Of a DNA stretch of 64,000 nucleotides, positions 1 through 8,304 are shown piece after piece (position 1 is the first letter of the stretch; each line of letters begins with the position of its first letter). Both the position numbers and the translations under genes were made by a program. The notes under the pieces were generated by a model. It was not told the origin of the DNA and searched no databases. It saw only the letters and a list, made by a program, of their open reading frames with translations. Source of the DNA: an uncultured Bacteroidales bacterium (GTDB lineage: Bacteria > Bacteroidota > Bacteroidia > Bacteroidales > Porphyromonadaceae); the NCBI GenBank assembly GCA_902489445.1, contig CABTZX010000003.1:1-64000 (forward strand). The letters are read 5' to 3'.

Positions 1-96
1 GCATGGGTGCGCTGAGACGGGAACGTTGGTGCGGAGAAGTGGGGGCAGGGGATGGGTGGGGGCGAGTGGTACGTCCGTAGGAGGGTATCAGAAGTT

Positions 97-183
97 ATCG
101 GAACCAATCGGAATTTATCGGAGGGAATCGGATATCTTCCGATAAGTTCTGATTGACTCCGATAAGTTCCGATCAACTCCGAT
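97..183. repeat. Long inverted repeat made of decamers (copy 1)
   Basis: The left arm has four decamers of the form ATCGGA-N4 (97, 107, 117, 127). The right arm carries their reverse, TCCGAT/TCTGAT, about every 10 bp up to 183. The arms can pair over the conserved hexamers while the four-base linkers differ, so this is an imperfect hairpin about 87 nt long. Confidence 0.75.
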
Positions 184-402
184 GGGAAAATATTAGTACA
201 AAGGTGCGATGCGGTGGGGTCGCGGGATGGGTGTGGGAGTGAGAAAGTGTGCAGACGCGGGAGCGAAGGTGCGCTGCGGAGGGGGTGTGCGTATGGTAAG
301 GGGAAAGCATGGGTGCGCTGAGACGGGAACGTTGGTGCGGAGAAGTGGGGGCAGGGGATGGGTGGGGGCGAGTGGTACGTCCGTAGGAGGGTATCAGAAG
401 TT

Positions 403-489
403 GTCGGAACCAATCGGAATTAATCGGAGGAAATCGGATGGGTTCTGATAAGCTCTGATTGACTCCGATAAGCTCCGATCAACTCCGAT
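403..489. repeat. Long inverted repeat made of decamers (copy 2)
   Basis: This is the second copy of the decamer hairpin, exactly 306 bp downstream of the first. The ATCGGA/TCCGAT hexamers are kept and several linker bases and the loop are changed. That pattern would fit conserved pairing or recent duplication. Confidence 0.75.
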
Positions 490-899
490 GGGAAAATATT
501 AGTACTAAGGTGCGCAGCGGAGGGGGGCGCTGGTGTGGAGATGTGTGGAGGAAGGTGCGCTGCGGCGGGCGCGGGCGGATGGGTGTGGAAGGGCGAAAGT
601 TCGTAGGCGCGGGGACGGGGATGCGCTGCGGAGGGGGCGTGCGTATGGGTGTGGAAGGGCGCAAATGCGCATTAATGCAGGCAGGGGTACGGGGGCGCAG
701 GGGCGTAACAATATCTTCACAATTATGTAACAGCAGAGTAATAGCTATCGGCTAATATTGCAGCGTGATTGGAATCGTATAGTGTTTCGGTCACGGATAA
801 GGAGGCTCGGGTTGACGGAACGCGGTTCGTTCAGCAAGAGCAAACGTAATAGAAATGGGACGGTCGGGAGCGACCGTTCACAAAAGAGAGAAAAACGAA

Positions 900-1991
900 A
901 TGAAAGGAATTCGACTCGGCAGGCACGGCAGTATAGCTCTGTTAGCCACATTAGCACTGCTTTCGGCAGGCACACTCATCACCTCGTGCCGGCACAACGG
1001 AAGTGCGGATAGTTTGGATGCGGCGGGCGCTACATTTCCGCTGCCTTACTACAACGTAATATTCAAAAAGTATCAGGAACAGAAGGGAGTGCGCATCAAT
1101 TACGGAGCATTGGGCAGTGGCGGCGGTATCCGTAGCCTCACGGATCGCGTGGTGGACTTTGCGGCAACCGATGCCTTCCTCACGGACGACGAAATGAGCG
1201 CGCTGCCCGCCATCGTACACATCCCCACCTGCATGGGTGCCGTAGTGGTAGCGTACAATTTGCCGGAAGTGAGTGGCTTAAAGCTCACCGGCGCGCTGAT
1301 TGCAGATATCTACTTGGGACGCATCACGATGTGGAACGATCCGGCGATCAAAGCGATCAACGAAGGAATATCGCTTCCGAACAAGAAAATATCGCCGGTT
1401 TATCGTGCCGACGGTAGTGGAACGACCAACGTGTTCAGTAACTATCTGAGCAAAGTGAGCGAAGAGTGGCAAAACAGCGTTGGGAGCGGCAAGTCGCTCA
1501 AATGGCCTATCGGCTTGGCGGCAAAGGGCAATCCGGGCGTTGCCGGCGTAATTAAGCAGACGGACGGCGCCATCGGCTACATCGGCAGCGAGTACAGTTT
1601 TTCGTTAGGTATGCCCACGGCAGCCATTCTCAATAAAGCGGGCAACTACATCAATCCTTCATTGGAATCGATATCGGCTGCTGCTGAGGGCGATCTGCCT
1701 GCCGATACGCGTACGATGATTACCGATGCCGATGGAGCGAACGCCTATCCGATCAGCTGCCTTACGTGGCTCATTCTGTACAAAGAGCAGAAGTACGACA
1801 AACGCAGCGTAGAAAAGGCTCAGGCCACGGTGGATTTCGTCCGCTGGATGTTAGGCGATGAGGCACAAAAGGAGACAACAAACGTACATTTTGCGCCACT
1901 GCCGGCTCAATTAAAGGCAAATGCGCTCGCACAGATCGAAAGTGTTACGTACGACGGTAAGCCGCTATCATCGTCGGAAAAGGCAAAATAA
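900..1991 (+). CDS. pstS: Phosphate ABC transporter substrate-binding lipoprotein PstS
   Basis: It binds phosphate outside the inner membrane and hands it to the PstCAB permease. The product is about 363 aa. The ATG at 900 gives a clean lipoprotein signal: basic start, hydrophobic core, lipobox LITSC with Cys30. An upstream in-frame ATG at 855 would put charged residues before the signal, so I prefer 900, which follows a purine-rich AGAGAGAAAAACG. PstS-type phosphate-site motifs are visible: AGATFPLPYY near the mature start, GSGGGI, DFAATDAF and GSGTTNVF. It is the first gene of the pst cluster; 176 bp without a gene follow before pstC. Confidence 0.95.
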   Translation: MKGIRLGRHGSIALLATLALLSAGTLITSCRHNGSADSLDAAGATFPLPYYNVIFKKYQEQKGVRINYGALGSGGGIRSLTDRVVDFAATDAFLTDDEMSALPAIVHIPTCMGAVVVAYNLPEVSGLKLTGALIADIYLGRITMWNDPAIKAINEGISLPNKKISPVYRADGSGTTNVFSNYLSKVSEEWQNSVGSGKSLKWPIGLAAKGNPGVAGVIKQTDGAIGYIGSEYSFSLGMPTAAILNKAGNYINPSLESISAAAEGDLPADTRTMITDADGANAYPISCLTWLILYKEQKYDKRSVEKAQATVDFVRWMLGDEAQKETTNVHFAPLPAQLKANALAQIESVTYDGKPLSSSEKAK

Positions 1992-2167
1992 TAGCATAAC
2001 TCTGTATTGATAGGTACCCTTGAATCCGAGATGGTGAAAAACCAAAACCTTGCTTTTTTCTATTCCTTGGCAGTTTGGGTAAGTTGCGTGGCTCCTGATT
2101 TCTCTATAGGAAGCGTGGAGCGCGCCTCTTGCCGGCTGCCCTTTGGCTCAGATTACGGTACAAATCT

Positions 2168-3061
2168 ATGGTACGCACACTAACTTCGGCTAAAGCGGCA
2201 TCGGCTCGTTGGGACCGGTTCTTCCGCATATTGCTGCAAGGGGCAGGATACTTTATGCTGGCGGTTGCCATTGCGCTCATCATTAGTTTAGTGCTGCAGA
2301 GCCTTCCCGCCTTTAAGCAATTCGGCTTTTTTCGGTTCCTCAGCTCTGCAGAATGGAATCCAACGGCGGGAAGCGAGCAGTACGGCGCGCTCACCTTTAT
2401 CGTGGGAACGGTGATCACCTCCGTGCTGGCGCTCATTTTCTGTATACCTTTTTCGTTGCCGGTGGCTCTGTTCACGGGCGAGTACTACAAGGGACGGCGT
2501 GTGGCGCGGATCGTTTCCTCGCTTACGGATCTGCTGGCGGGAATACCCTCTATTGTATACGGATTATGGGGTTTCTATACATTGCGGCCGATTATTGATG
2601 CTTTAGACGGACCCAATCATAACGGATATGGCATACTTACCTCATCGCTCATTCTTGCGTTGATGATTATCCCCTATGCCTCATCATTGAGCAGCGAATT
2701 TATCAAACTGACGCCCAAAGGACTTAAGGAAGCGGCATATAGTTTAGGTTGCACGCGTACGGAGGTAATATGGCGCGTAATGCTGCCTGCATCGCGTAGC
2801 GGTATAGCCGCCGCCTATATCCTTGCGCTCGGGCGCGCCTTGGGCGAAACAATGGCGGTAACGATGCTCATCGGAAATACGGATCAAATGCCCACGTCTC
2901 TGCTGGATACGGGGCAAAGTATGGCAAGTTTGATCGCAAACCAGTTTGGCGAAGCGCAGGGCCTTAAGCTGAGCAGTTTGATGGCTATAGCGCTATCCCT
3001 TTTCCTCATTACCGCCATCATCAACGCAATAGCCAAATTAGTGCTCAAAGAAAGAAAGTAA
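2168..3061 (+). CDS. pstC: Phosphate ABC transporter permease PstC
   Basis: Inner-membrane permease subunit that forms the phosphate channel with PstA. From the ATG at 2168 it is 297 aa with about six hydrophobic segments, and the ABC permease EAA-type loop is seen at KEAAYSLGCTRTEVIWRV in the second half, where PstB docks. A TTG at 2129 would extend the frame by 13 residues but has no better ribosome site. PstA follows 7 bp downstream. Identification is by motif, topology and order in the cluster. Confidence 0.93.
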   Translation: MVRTLTSAKAASARWDRFFRILLQGAGYFMLAVAIALIISLVLQSLPAFKQFGFFRFLSSAEWNPTAGSEQYGALTFIVGTVITSVLALIFCIPFSLPVALFTGEYYKGRRVARIVSSLTDLLAGIPSIVYGLWGFYTLRPIIDALDGPNHNGYGILTSSLILALMIIPYASSLSSEFIKLTPKGLKEAAYSLGCTRTEVIWRVMLPASRSGIAAAYILALGRALGETMAVTMLIGNTDQMPTSLLDTGQSMASLIANQFGEAQGLKLSSLMAIALSLFLITAIINAIAKLVLKERK

Positions 3062-3068
3062 CACAGCG

Positions 3069-3965
3069 ATGCAACCGATACATTTGAAAAATCAAAAAAT
3101 GCGTTCGCGAGGGGACAAATTGTTCTTTGGCACGAATGTTGCACTTACGTTTATAACGGTACTGCCGCTGTTCCTCATTGTAGGCACGATAATCCTCAAA
3201 GGGGTGGGTCAGATCAACTGGAGCTTCTTCACGGAGCCGTCGCCCACAGCGGTAGATGCAATGATGGCAAAGATGCAAGCCGACCGCGTAGTAGGGGAAC
3301 GCGTTGTGTTGCCCGGAGGGATTGCCAACGGAATAGTGGGCACACTCCTGATGGTAGTAATAGCTTCGCTCATCGCCATCCCCTTAGGCGTGCTGGGAGG
3401 TATATACCTATCGGAGGCTCACGGCAACAAAATGGCGTCGGCGGTGCGCTTTATCACCGATTTGATGCAAGGAACGCCCTCCATCGTATTGGGGATAATT
3501 GTATACATATGGGTGGTGGTGCCGCTCGGCAATTACTCCGCCTTGGCGGGCGCAGTATCCCTTGCCATAATGATGTTGCCGCTGATTGTGCGCTCCACGG
3601 AGGAAACGCTGCTTCGGCTCCCTAAGTCGATGAAGGAATCGGCTCTCGCTTTGGGCACTTCCTATAGAGCTACCGTGCTGAAAGTGCTGCTTCCTTCCGC
3701 TTCCGGGGGACTTTTGACCGGAATCCTGCTGGCCGTTAGCCGAATTATCGGGGAAACGGCTCCGCTGATGATGACCGCCTTGGGCAGCACCCATATAAGT
3801 TGGGATTTGATGACCCCATCCTCCGCCGTACCTCTACTGATTTGGGAGTTCTACAACGACCCCAACCTAATAGATATGATATGGAGCAGCTCCCTATTCC
3901 TATTAGTACTGGTGCTGACTCTGAACATAATTGCTAAACGAATAGCCGCCAAACGAGCCATGTAA
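3069..3965 (+). CDS. pstA: Phosphate ABC transporter permease PstA
   Basis: Second permease subunit of the phosphate transporter, 298 aa. One membrane segment lies near residues 22-45. A soluble insertion (about residues 55-80) precedes the conserved permease domain. The EAA-type loop KESALALGTSYRATVLKVLL is clear, as is the run DLMQGTPSIVLGI typical of PstA/PstC. It sits between pstC (7 bp) and pstB (5 bp), so co-translation is likely. A perfect sigma-54-like string occurs inside the coding region at 3128-3143; I take it as chance or codon-driven. Confidence 0.94.
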   Translation: MQPIHLKNQKMRSRGDKLFFGTNVALTFITVLPLFLIVGTIILKGVGQINWSFFTEPSPTAVDAMMAKMQADRVVGERVVLPGGIANGIVGTLLMVVIASLIAIPLGVLGGIYLSEAHGNKMASAVRFITDLMQGTPSIVLGIIVYIWVVVPLGNYSALAGAVSLAIMMLPLIVRSTEETLLRLPKSMKESALALGTSYRATVLKVLLPSASGGLLTGILLAVSRIIGETAPLMMTALGSTHISWDLMTPSSAVPLLIWEFYNDPNLIDMIWSSSLFLLVLVLTLNIIAKRIAAKRAM

Positions 3966-3970
3966 ACATT

Positions 3971-4810
3971 ATGAATATAACGGATAATCCAACAGCGGAC
4001 GCACGGGAATCCCCTATAACCGACGTGGTTACAAGGGAACATCCCGCAAACAACGAGCTTTTGATCCGAATCGAAAACCTATGCGTTTCGTATCAACCGG
4101 GGAAGAATGCCGTGGAAAATGTATCCGCCAACATATATGATCACGAGATAACCGCCATAATGGGCCCCAGCGGATGCGGCAAAAGTACGCTGCTGCGCGC
4201 CATTAACCGGATGCATTCGCTCTATAAGGATATCAGCGTGACCGGAAAGATCTATATCAAAGACGAAGATATAACCGAAAAAGAGCCGATGGTAGTGCGC
4301 CGTATGGCGGGAATGGTATTCCAACAGCCCAATCCCTTCCCTACGATGAGCATTGCGGATAACGTAATGGCGGGCTATAAGCTCAACGGCATAAAGGTAT
4401 CTAAGGAGAAACGGAGCGAAATACTCGAACAAAGCCTCAAAAGCGTGGCTCTGTGGGACGAAGTGAAGGATACATTGGACAAAAAGGGCTCGTTCCTATC
4501 CGGCGGTCAGCAGCAAAGGCTTTGCATCGCTCGTGCTATGGCTCTGCGCCCGGATGTACTGCTGATGGACGAACCCACCAGTGCTTTGGATCCAATCGCC
4601 ACCAAACGTATAGAGGAACTCATCCTTGAACTGAAAAAAGAGATCGCCATCGTTATCGTAACCCACAATATGGGTCAGGCGGCCCGTATATCGGATCGAT
4701 CCATGTTTATGTACCTCGGCAAACTGATCGAATACGACTATACGGACAAAATGTTCACCAATCCTGCCGATAAACGTACCGAGCAATACCTAACGGGGCA
4801 ATTCGGTTAA
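3971..4810 (+). CDS. pstB: Phosphate ABC transporter ATPase PstB
   Basis: Cytoplasmic ATPase that powers phosphate uptake, 279 aa. Walker A GPSGCGKST is at about residues 65-73, the ABC signature LSGGQQQRLCIARAMA in the middle, Walker B VLLMDEPTSALDP after it, and the switch His in IVIVTHNMGQ. The first 30 or so residues are a poorly conserved extension rich in Asp and Glu. Its position 5 bp after pstA and before phoU matches the usual pst order. Confidence 0.97.
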   Translation: MNITDNPTADARESPITDVVTREHPANNELLIRIENLCVSYQPGKNAVENVSANIYDHEITAIMGPSGCGKSTLLRAINRMHSLYKDISVTGKIYIKDEDITEKEPMVVRRMAGMVFQQPNPFPTMSIADNVMAGYKLNGIKVSKEKRSEILEQSLKSVALWDEVKDTLDKKGSFLSGGQQQRLCIARAMALRPDVLLMDEPTSALDPIATKRIEELILELKKEIAIVIVTHNMGQAARISDRSMFMYLGKLIEYDYTDKMFTNPADKRTEQYLTGQFG

Positions 4811-4877
4811 TGCGTATATTTGCCGGAGAGAGCCTCAATGTATGTATAGAACAAAATAGACTAACCACAGTTACAAT

Positions 4878-5585
4878 ATGTCCGGACTACAATCCAACTT
4901 AGAGCGTCAGCACGTATTGATCAGGGAAAACTTCAATGTGCTCTCAAAGATAGTAAAGCAACAGGCGCTTTTGGTACGCGCCTTGTTCAATCGCGAGGCA
5001 ACGCGACGGGAAAAGGATGCCGAAATGGAAACAAACGAAACCGTTATCGATAGCTTGGAAGTGAAGATACGTACCGAAGTGATCAACGGAATTGTTCTCT
5101 ATACGCCTCGCGCTGCCGAAAGCCGGCAGATGTTTGCCTACATCGATATAACCGGGTTCCTCGAACGCATTGGTGACCTTTTGCACAATATCGGCAAAAT
5201 GAGCGACCAAATAGTGTACGAAACCGAGCCCGCACTACAAATTGTGCCCCGTTTATCCCGACAATTGGACTTAGTTAGTAAGATGACGGAAGATTCCATC
5301 GTAGCCTTTACCTTAGGAGATAGCGATCTGGCGCGCGATGTGATTACTCGCGATTTGAGCATTGATGCCGAACACAGAAGCATTTGTGATGATCTTCCCG
5401 ATCTGATTGATAAAGGGGACAAATCGCCCGCCTCCATCCGTACCGCACTGATACTAAACACCATCTCGTACAATATCGAACGAATTGGCGACAACGCTAC
5501 CAACGTAGCGGAATCAGCTATATACCATTCCGAAGGAAAGAACGCCCGCCACGTGGATTTGTTCCCGCAAAAAGATAACCAATAG
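4878..5585 (+). CDS. phoU: Phosphate signalling protein PhoU
   Basis: Two PhoU helical-bundle halves in 235 aa, with the metal-binding type motif ERIGDLLHNIGKM in the first half and the matching NIERIGDNATNVAE in the second. PhoU couples PstSCAB activity to the histidine kinase and damps the Pho response when phosphate is plentiful (family knowledge). It is 67 bp downstream of pstB and 10 bp before a PhoB-type regulator, so transport and signalling genes are probably co-transcribed. Confidence 0.94.
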   Translation: MSGLQSNLERQHVLIRENFNVLSKIVKQQALLVRALFNREATRREKDAEMETNETVIDSLEVKIRTEVINGIVLYTPRAAESRQMFAYIDITGFLERIGDLLHNIGKMSDQIVYETEPALQIVPRLSRQLDLVSKMTEDSIVAFTLGDSDLARDVITRDLSIDAEHRSICDDLPDLIDKGDKSPASIRTALILNTISYNIERIGDNATNVAESAIYHSEGKNARHVDLFPQKDNQ

Positions 5586-5595
5586 GTATACATCA

Positions 5596-6333
5596 ATGGC
5601 AAATACAAATAACGAGAAAGAGCACTTTTGTATCCTTATCGTGGACGATGAGGAGGATTTGCGCGAAATACTCACCTTTAACTTAGAGAGCCAAGGGTAC
5701 CTAATTACCTGCGCCGCCTCTGCCGAAGAGGCTTTGGCTAAGGATTTAACCAAGTTTGATCTGCTACTACTGGACGTAATGATGCCCGGAATGAGCGGAT
5801 TCAAGCTCGCCGAGGTAATTCGCAAGGAGCGAAAGCTCACAATGCCCATAATCTTTCTCACAGCAAAAGATACCGAAAACGACCTGCTCACAGGGTTCAG
5901 CCTCGGAGCCGATGACTATATATCCAAACCTTTTAGCGTCAAAGAGCTGCAAGCGCGTGTACACGCCGTGCTCAATCGGGCTAAGGAAGGAATGCCTGCA
6001 CACGAAGCCAATAGCGGAAAGATCTGTGTAGGCGATTTGGAAATAGATCTAATGACAAAGCGCGCCATGCTTAATGGTGACGATATGATCCTGACCAAAA
6101 AGGAACTCGAAATACTGACCCTTCTCGCTTCCCAGCCGGAGCGCGTCTACTCCCGTAACGAAATTTTGGATAAAGTATGGCGCGAAGAAAGCTACGTAAT
6201 GGAGCGCACGGTGGATGTGCATATCACTCGGCTGCGCAAAAAGCTGAAAGGCAGCACAATTTCCATCGTTAACCGAAGCGGATTCGGCTACTGCCTTTCC
6301 GATAGGGACGATGAGTCGGACGGCGATAACTAA
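5596..6333 (+). CDS. phoB: OmpR/PhoB-family response regulator (PhoB-type)
   Basis: The product is 245 aa. A receiver domain (about 10-125) has the acidic pocket IVDDEED, phospho-acceptor Asp near residue 60 in LLLDVMMPGMSG, and the conserved Lys in SKPFSV. A winged-helix DNA-binding domain follows (about 145-235), ending RSGFGYCL. It lies 10 bp after phoU and 20 bp before its histidine kinase. Context makes control of phosphate genes the likely role; the sequence alone proves only an OmpR-family regulator. Confidence 0.9.
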   Translation: MANTNNEKEHFCILIVDDEEDLREILTFNLESQGYLITCAASAEEALAKDLTKFDLLLLDVMMPGMSGFKLAEVIRKERKLTMPIIFLTAKDTENDLLTGFSLGADDYISKPFSVKELQARVHAVLNRAKEGMPAHEANSGKICVGDLEIDLMTKRAMLNGDDMILTKKELEILTLLASQPERVYSRNEILDKVWREESYVMERTVDVHITRLRKKLKGSTISIVNRSGFGYCLSDRDDESDGDN

Positions 6334-6353
6334 TCCGGTATTTCTCTATCATT

Positions 6354-8159
6354 ATGCGTTTTAACTACCGAACACGGGCAACTCTATTCTCAGCCGTAAT
6401 ATTTGCAGCTTTTGCCACTGCTATTGTTATTTTCCACCACAATGAGGAAAAGCGATTACGTACCGAGGCTCTCTACAGCAAAATGGAGGGTTACAACGAT
6501 CAAATTGATGCTTTTATTTGCGAATGGCGTAACGGATCGAACAAAACCGATTCACTTTTTTCCGCAAATGATGCCATGCCTACTGCGGAACGTTTAGCTT
6601 TTATGGGGAAACTACTACCCGATTCACTCCGTTTTACCGTTATTTTAACCGATGGGACCGTTGTTTTTGATAACGAAAAGCATAACGGTGCGATGGAAAA
6701 TCACTTCGAACGCCCCGAAATTGTACAGGCACGCATCAGCGGTACTGGCTTCAGCAGCCGAAACAGTGCCACCATTGGGCGCGAAATGTTCTATTTTGCC
6801 AAAGCCTATCCCGATTATTTTGTTCGAACCGCGCTCCCCTACGAGATAAAATATAGGGGAATAACCGCTTCCGACAGCCCATATTTGTACGTTATCCTTG
6901 CGCTTTCCCTATTCGCCTTTTTAGCGGTTTTTCTCTTTACGGATCGGCTTACTAAGTCGCTTCAGGCGTTACAAAACTTTGTTGCCAGCGCCAATGAGAA
7001 AGGCAACTTTGATGATAATGCCGAGTTTCCGCAAACCGAATTGGGCGAATTGGGCGAACAGATCAAAACCACGTTCCGCCAAATTGAGCGTTACAACCGC
7101 GAAGCCAAGGAAGAACGCGAGAAGCTGCTCAGCCATTTCTCCCATAGCGAGGAGGGCGTTGCCTTTTTTAACGAACGAAACGAATATATCTATGCCAACA
7201 GCCACTTCGTTCAGCTACTGAACGGTATGCTGGACGAGCCCACGTTTATCATTGATTCCCGCATCTTGGAAGCACCGGAACTCACGCCCGTAAAGCGTTT
7301 CGTGGCGCAAAAGGAGGAATCGCTCATCAAATACAAGGTAGAGAAAGAAAACCGACACTTTGAAGTTCGCGTGCAACGCTTCCCCGACGGAAGTTTCGAA
7401 ATTGTGCTGACCAACATTACCAAAACCGAACAGAACCGCCGGCTCAAATACGAAATGACCAACAGCATAGCACACGAATTGCGCACGCCGGTAAGCTGTA
7501 TTCGCGGTTACATCGAAACGCTTCTCTCGGGCGTTCCCCTCACCGAGGAAAAACGTACCTACTTTTTGCAACGTAGTTACTCGCAGTTGCTCCGCCTATC
7601 CGAGCTGATCAGCGACGTATCTACCATCAATAAGTTAGAGGAGGCGGGCGATCTGTACCCCAAAGACTCGGTTCGCCTGCACGATGTAGTGGCGGAAGTG
7701 TACACCGACCTGGAGGAACGGCTCAAAACGGCGCATATGACGCTCAAAAACCGCCTCCCGGAGGATCTAACCGTATACGGCAATTATTCGCTTCTCTACT
7801 CGATTATCCGCAATCTAACCGAGAACAGCATCAAATATGCAGGCGACGGCTCCACCATTGAGGTGCTCCGCACAATGGAGGACGATAACTTCCACTACTT
7901 TATCTTCTCGGACAACGGCGTTGGGGTAAAGGATAAGGCGAATATCGACAAGATTTTCGACCGCTTCTACCGTATGGGCGAAGGACGAAGCCGCTCCGAT
8001 GGAGGCAGCGGATTAGGCCTCTCTATCGTTAAGAATGCCGTTCTCTTCCACGGCGGAGAGATACAGGCAAAGGAACGTACGGGCGGCGGACTGGAAATAT
8101 TCTTCTCTATTGCCAAAGCGGGGGCAGAGGCTGCGGCACAAGAGACTGCGGAGCAATAA
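6354..8159 (+). CDS. phoR: Sensor histidine kinase (PhoR-type)
   Basis: Membrane sensor kinase of 601 aa. One membrane segment is at about 10-28, an extracytoplasmic sensor region at about 30-173, and a second segment at about 176-197. A linker and PAS-like region follow, then HisKA with phospho-acceptor His374 in NSIAHELRTP, then the HATPase domain with the N box around NLTENSIKYA and a glycine loop GGSGLGLSIVKN. The sizeable periplasmic domain differs from E. coli PhoR, which has almost none. Placement after phoU and phoB supports a phosphate role. Confidence 0.88.
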   Translation: MRFNYRTRATLFSAVIFAAFATAIVIFHHNEEKRLRTEALYSKMEGYNDQIDAFICEWRNGSNKTDSLFSANDAMPTAERLAFMGKLLPDSLRFTVILTDGTVVFDNEKHNGAMENHFERPEIVQARISGTGFSSRNSATIGREMFYFAKAYPDYFVRTALPYEIKYRGITASDSPYLYVILALSLFAFLAVFLFTDRLTKSLQALQNFVASANEKGNFDDNAEFPQTELGELGEQIKTTFRQIERYNREAKEEREKLLSHFSHSEEGVAFFNERNEYIYANSHFVQLLNGMLDEPTFIIDSRILEAPELTPVKRFVAQKEESLIKYKVEKENRHFEVRVQRFPDGSFEIVLTNITKTEQNRRLKYEMTNSIAHELRTPVSCIRGYIETLLSGVPLTEEKRTYFLQRSYSQLLRLSELISDVSTINKLEEAGDLYPKDSVRLHDVVAEVYTDLEERLKTAHMTLKNRLPEDLTVYGNYSLLYSIIRNLTENSIKYAGDGSTIEVLRTMEDDNFHYFIFSDNGVGVKDKANIDKIFDRFYRMGEGRSRSDGGSGLGLSIVKNAVLFHGGEIQAKERTGGGLEIFFSIAKAGAEAAAQETAEQ

Positions 8160-8179
8160 GCCATCCTTTTCTTTTCCTA

Positions 8180-8263
8180 AATAGGTATATACCTTTCATC
8201 TGATAGGTATATACCTTTTGTTTTATAGGTATATACCTTTCGATCGAAACATCTATACCTTTC
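8180..8263. repeat. Class A palindrome array A1 (4 units, 22-bp pitch)
   Basis: Four units with cores at 8184, 8206, 8228 and 8250, each GGTATATACC or a variant, flanked by GAAA-like and TTTC-like tetramers and separated by variable 4-nt spacers. A degenerate fifth core (GGAATAGACC) is in phase at 8272. It lies between two convergent genes. Confidence 0.93.
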
Positions 8264-8304
8264 GTCTAAGAGGAATAGACCCGGTACTAAGAGGCAGGCA
8301 TCGT

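Larger units (their letters stand above)
1..511. repeat. 306-bp-period imperfect tandem duplication
   Basis: The block beginning GCATGGGTGCGCTGAGACGG at 1 recurs at 307. The two copies align without gaps for about 200 bases (1-205 against 307-511), with scattered substitutions concentrated in the hairpin part. Each copy contains the same G-rich stretch and the same hairpin. The left end may lie outside the window. Confidence 0.9.
1..708. repeat. GC-rich degenerate 22-bp-pitch repeat region (no gene)
   Basis: This is intergenic DNA before pstS with strong G/C strand bias. An 8-mer like GTGCGCTG, GTGCGGAG, GTCCGTAG, GTATGGTA or GTACGGGG recurs at a 22-bp pitch: 7, 29, 51, 73, then 204, 226, (247), 269, 291, 313, 335, and 555, 577, 599, 621, 643, 665, 687. 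The series is interrupted by two hairpins (97-183 and 403-489). Short open frames here follow the repeat and show no protein-like composition. The repeat may extend left of the window. Positions 709-899 hold no recognisable element beyond the pstS leader. Confidence 0.8.

Noticed and set aside
209..755. Open frames of 60-100 codons in the GC-rich repeat before pstS
   Set aside because: They exist in several overlapping frames because stops are rare in the repeat; the peptides simply repeat with the DNA and have no ribosome sites or protein-like features.
3128..3143. Exact sigma-54 motif TGGCAC-N5-TTGCA inside pstA
   Set aside because: It is within well-conserved coding sequence 60 bp after the pstA start, with no gene starting at a fitting distance; probably chance.
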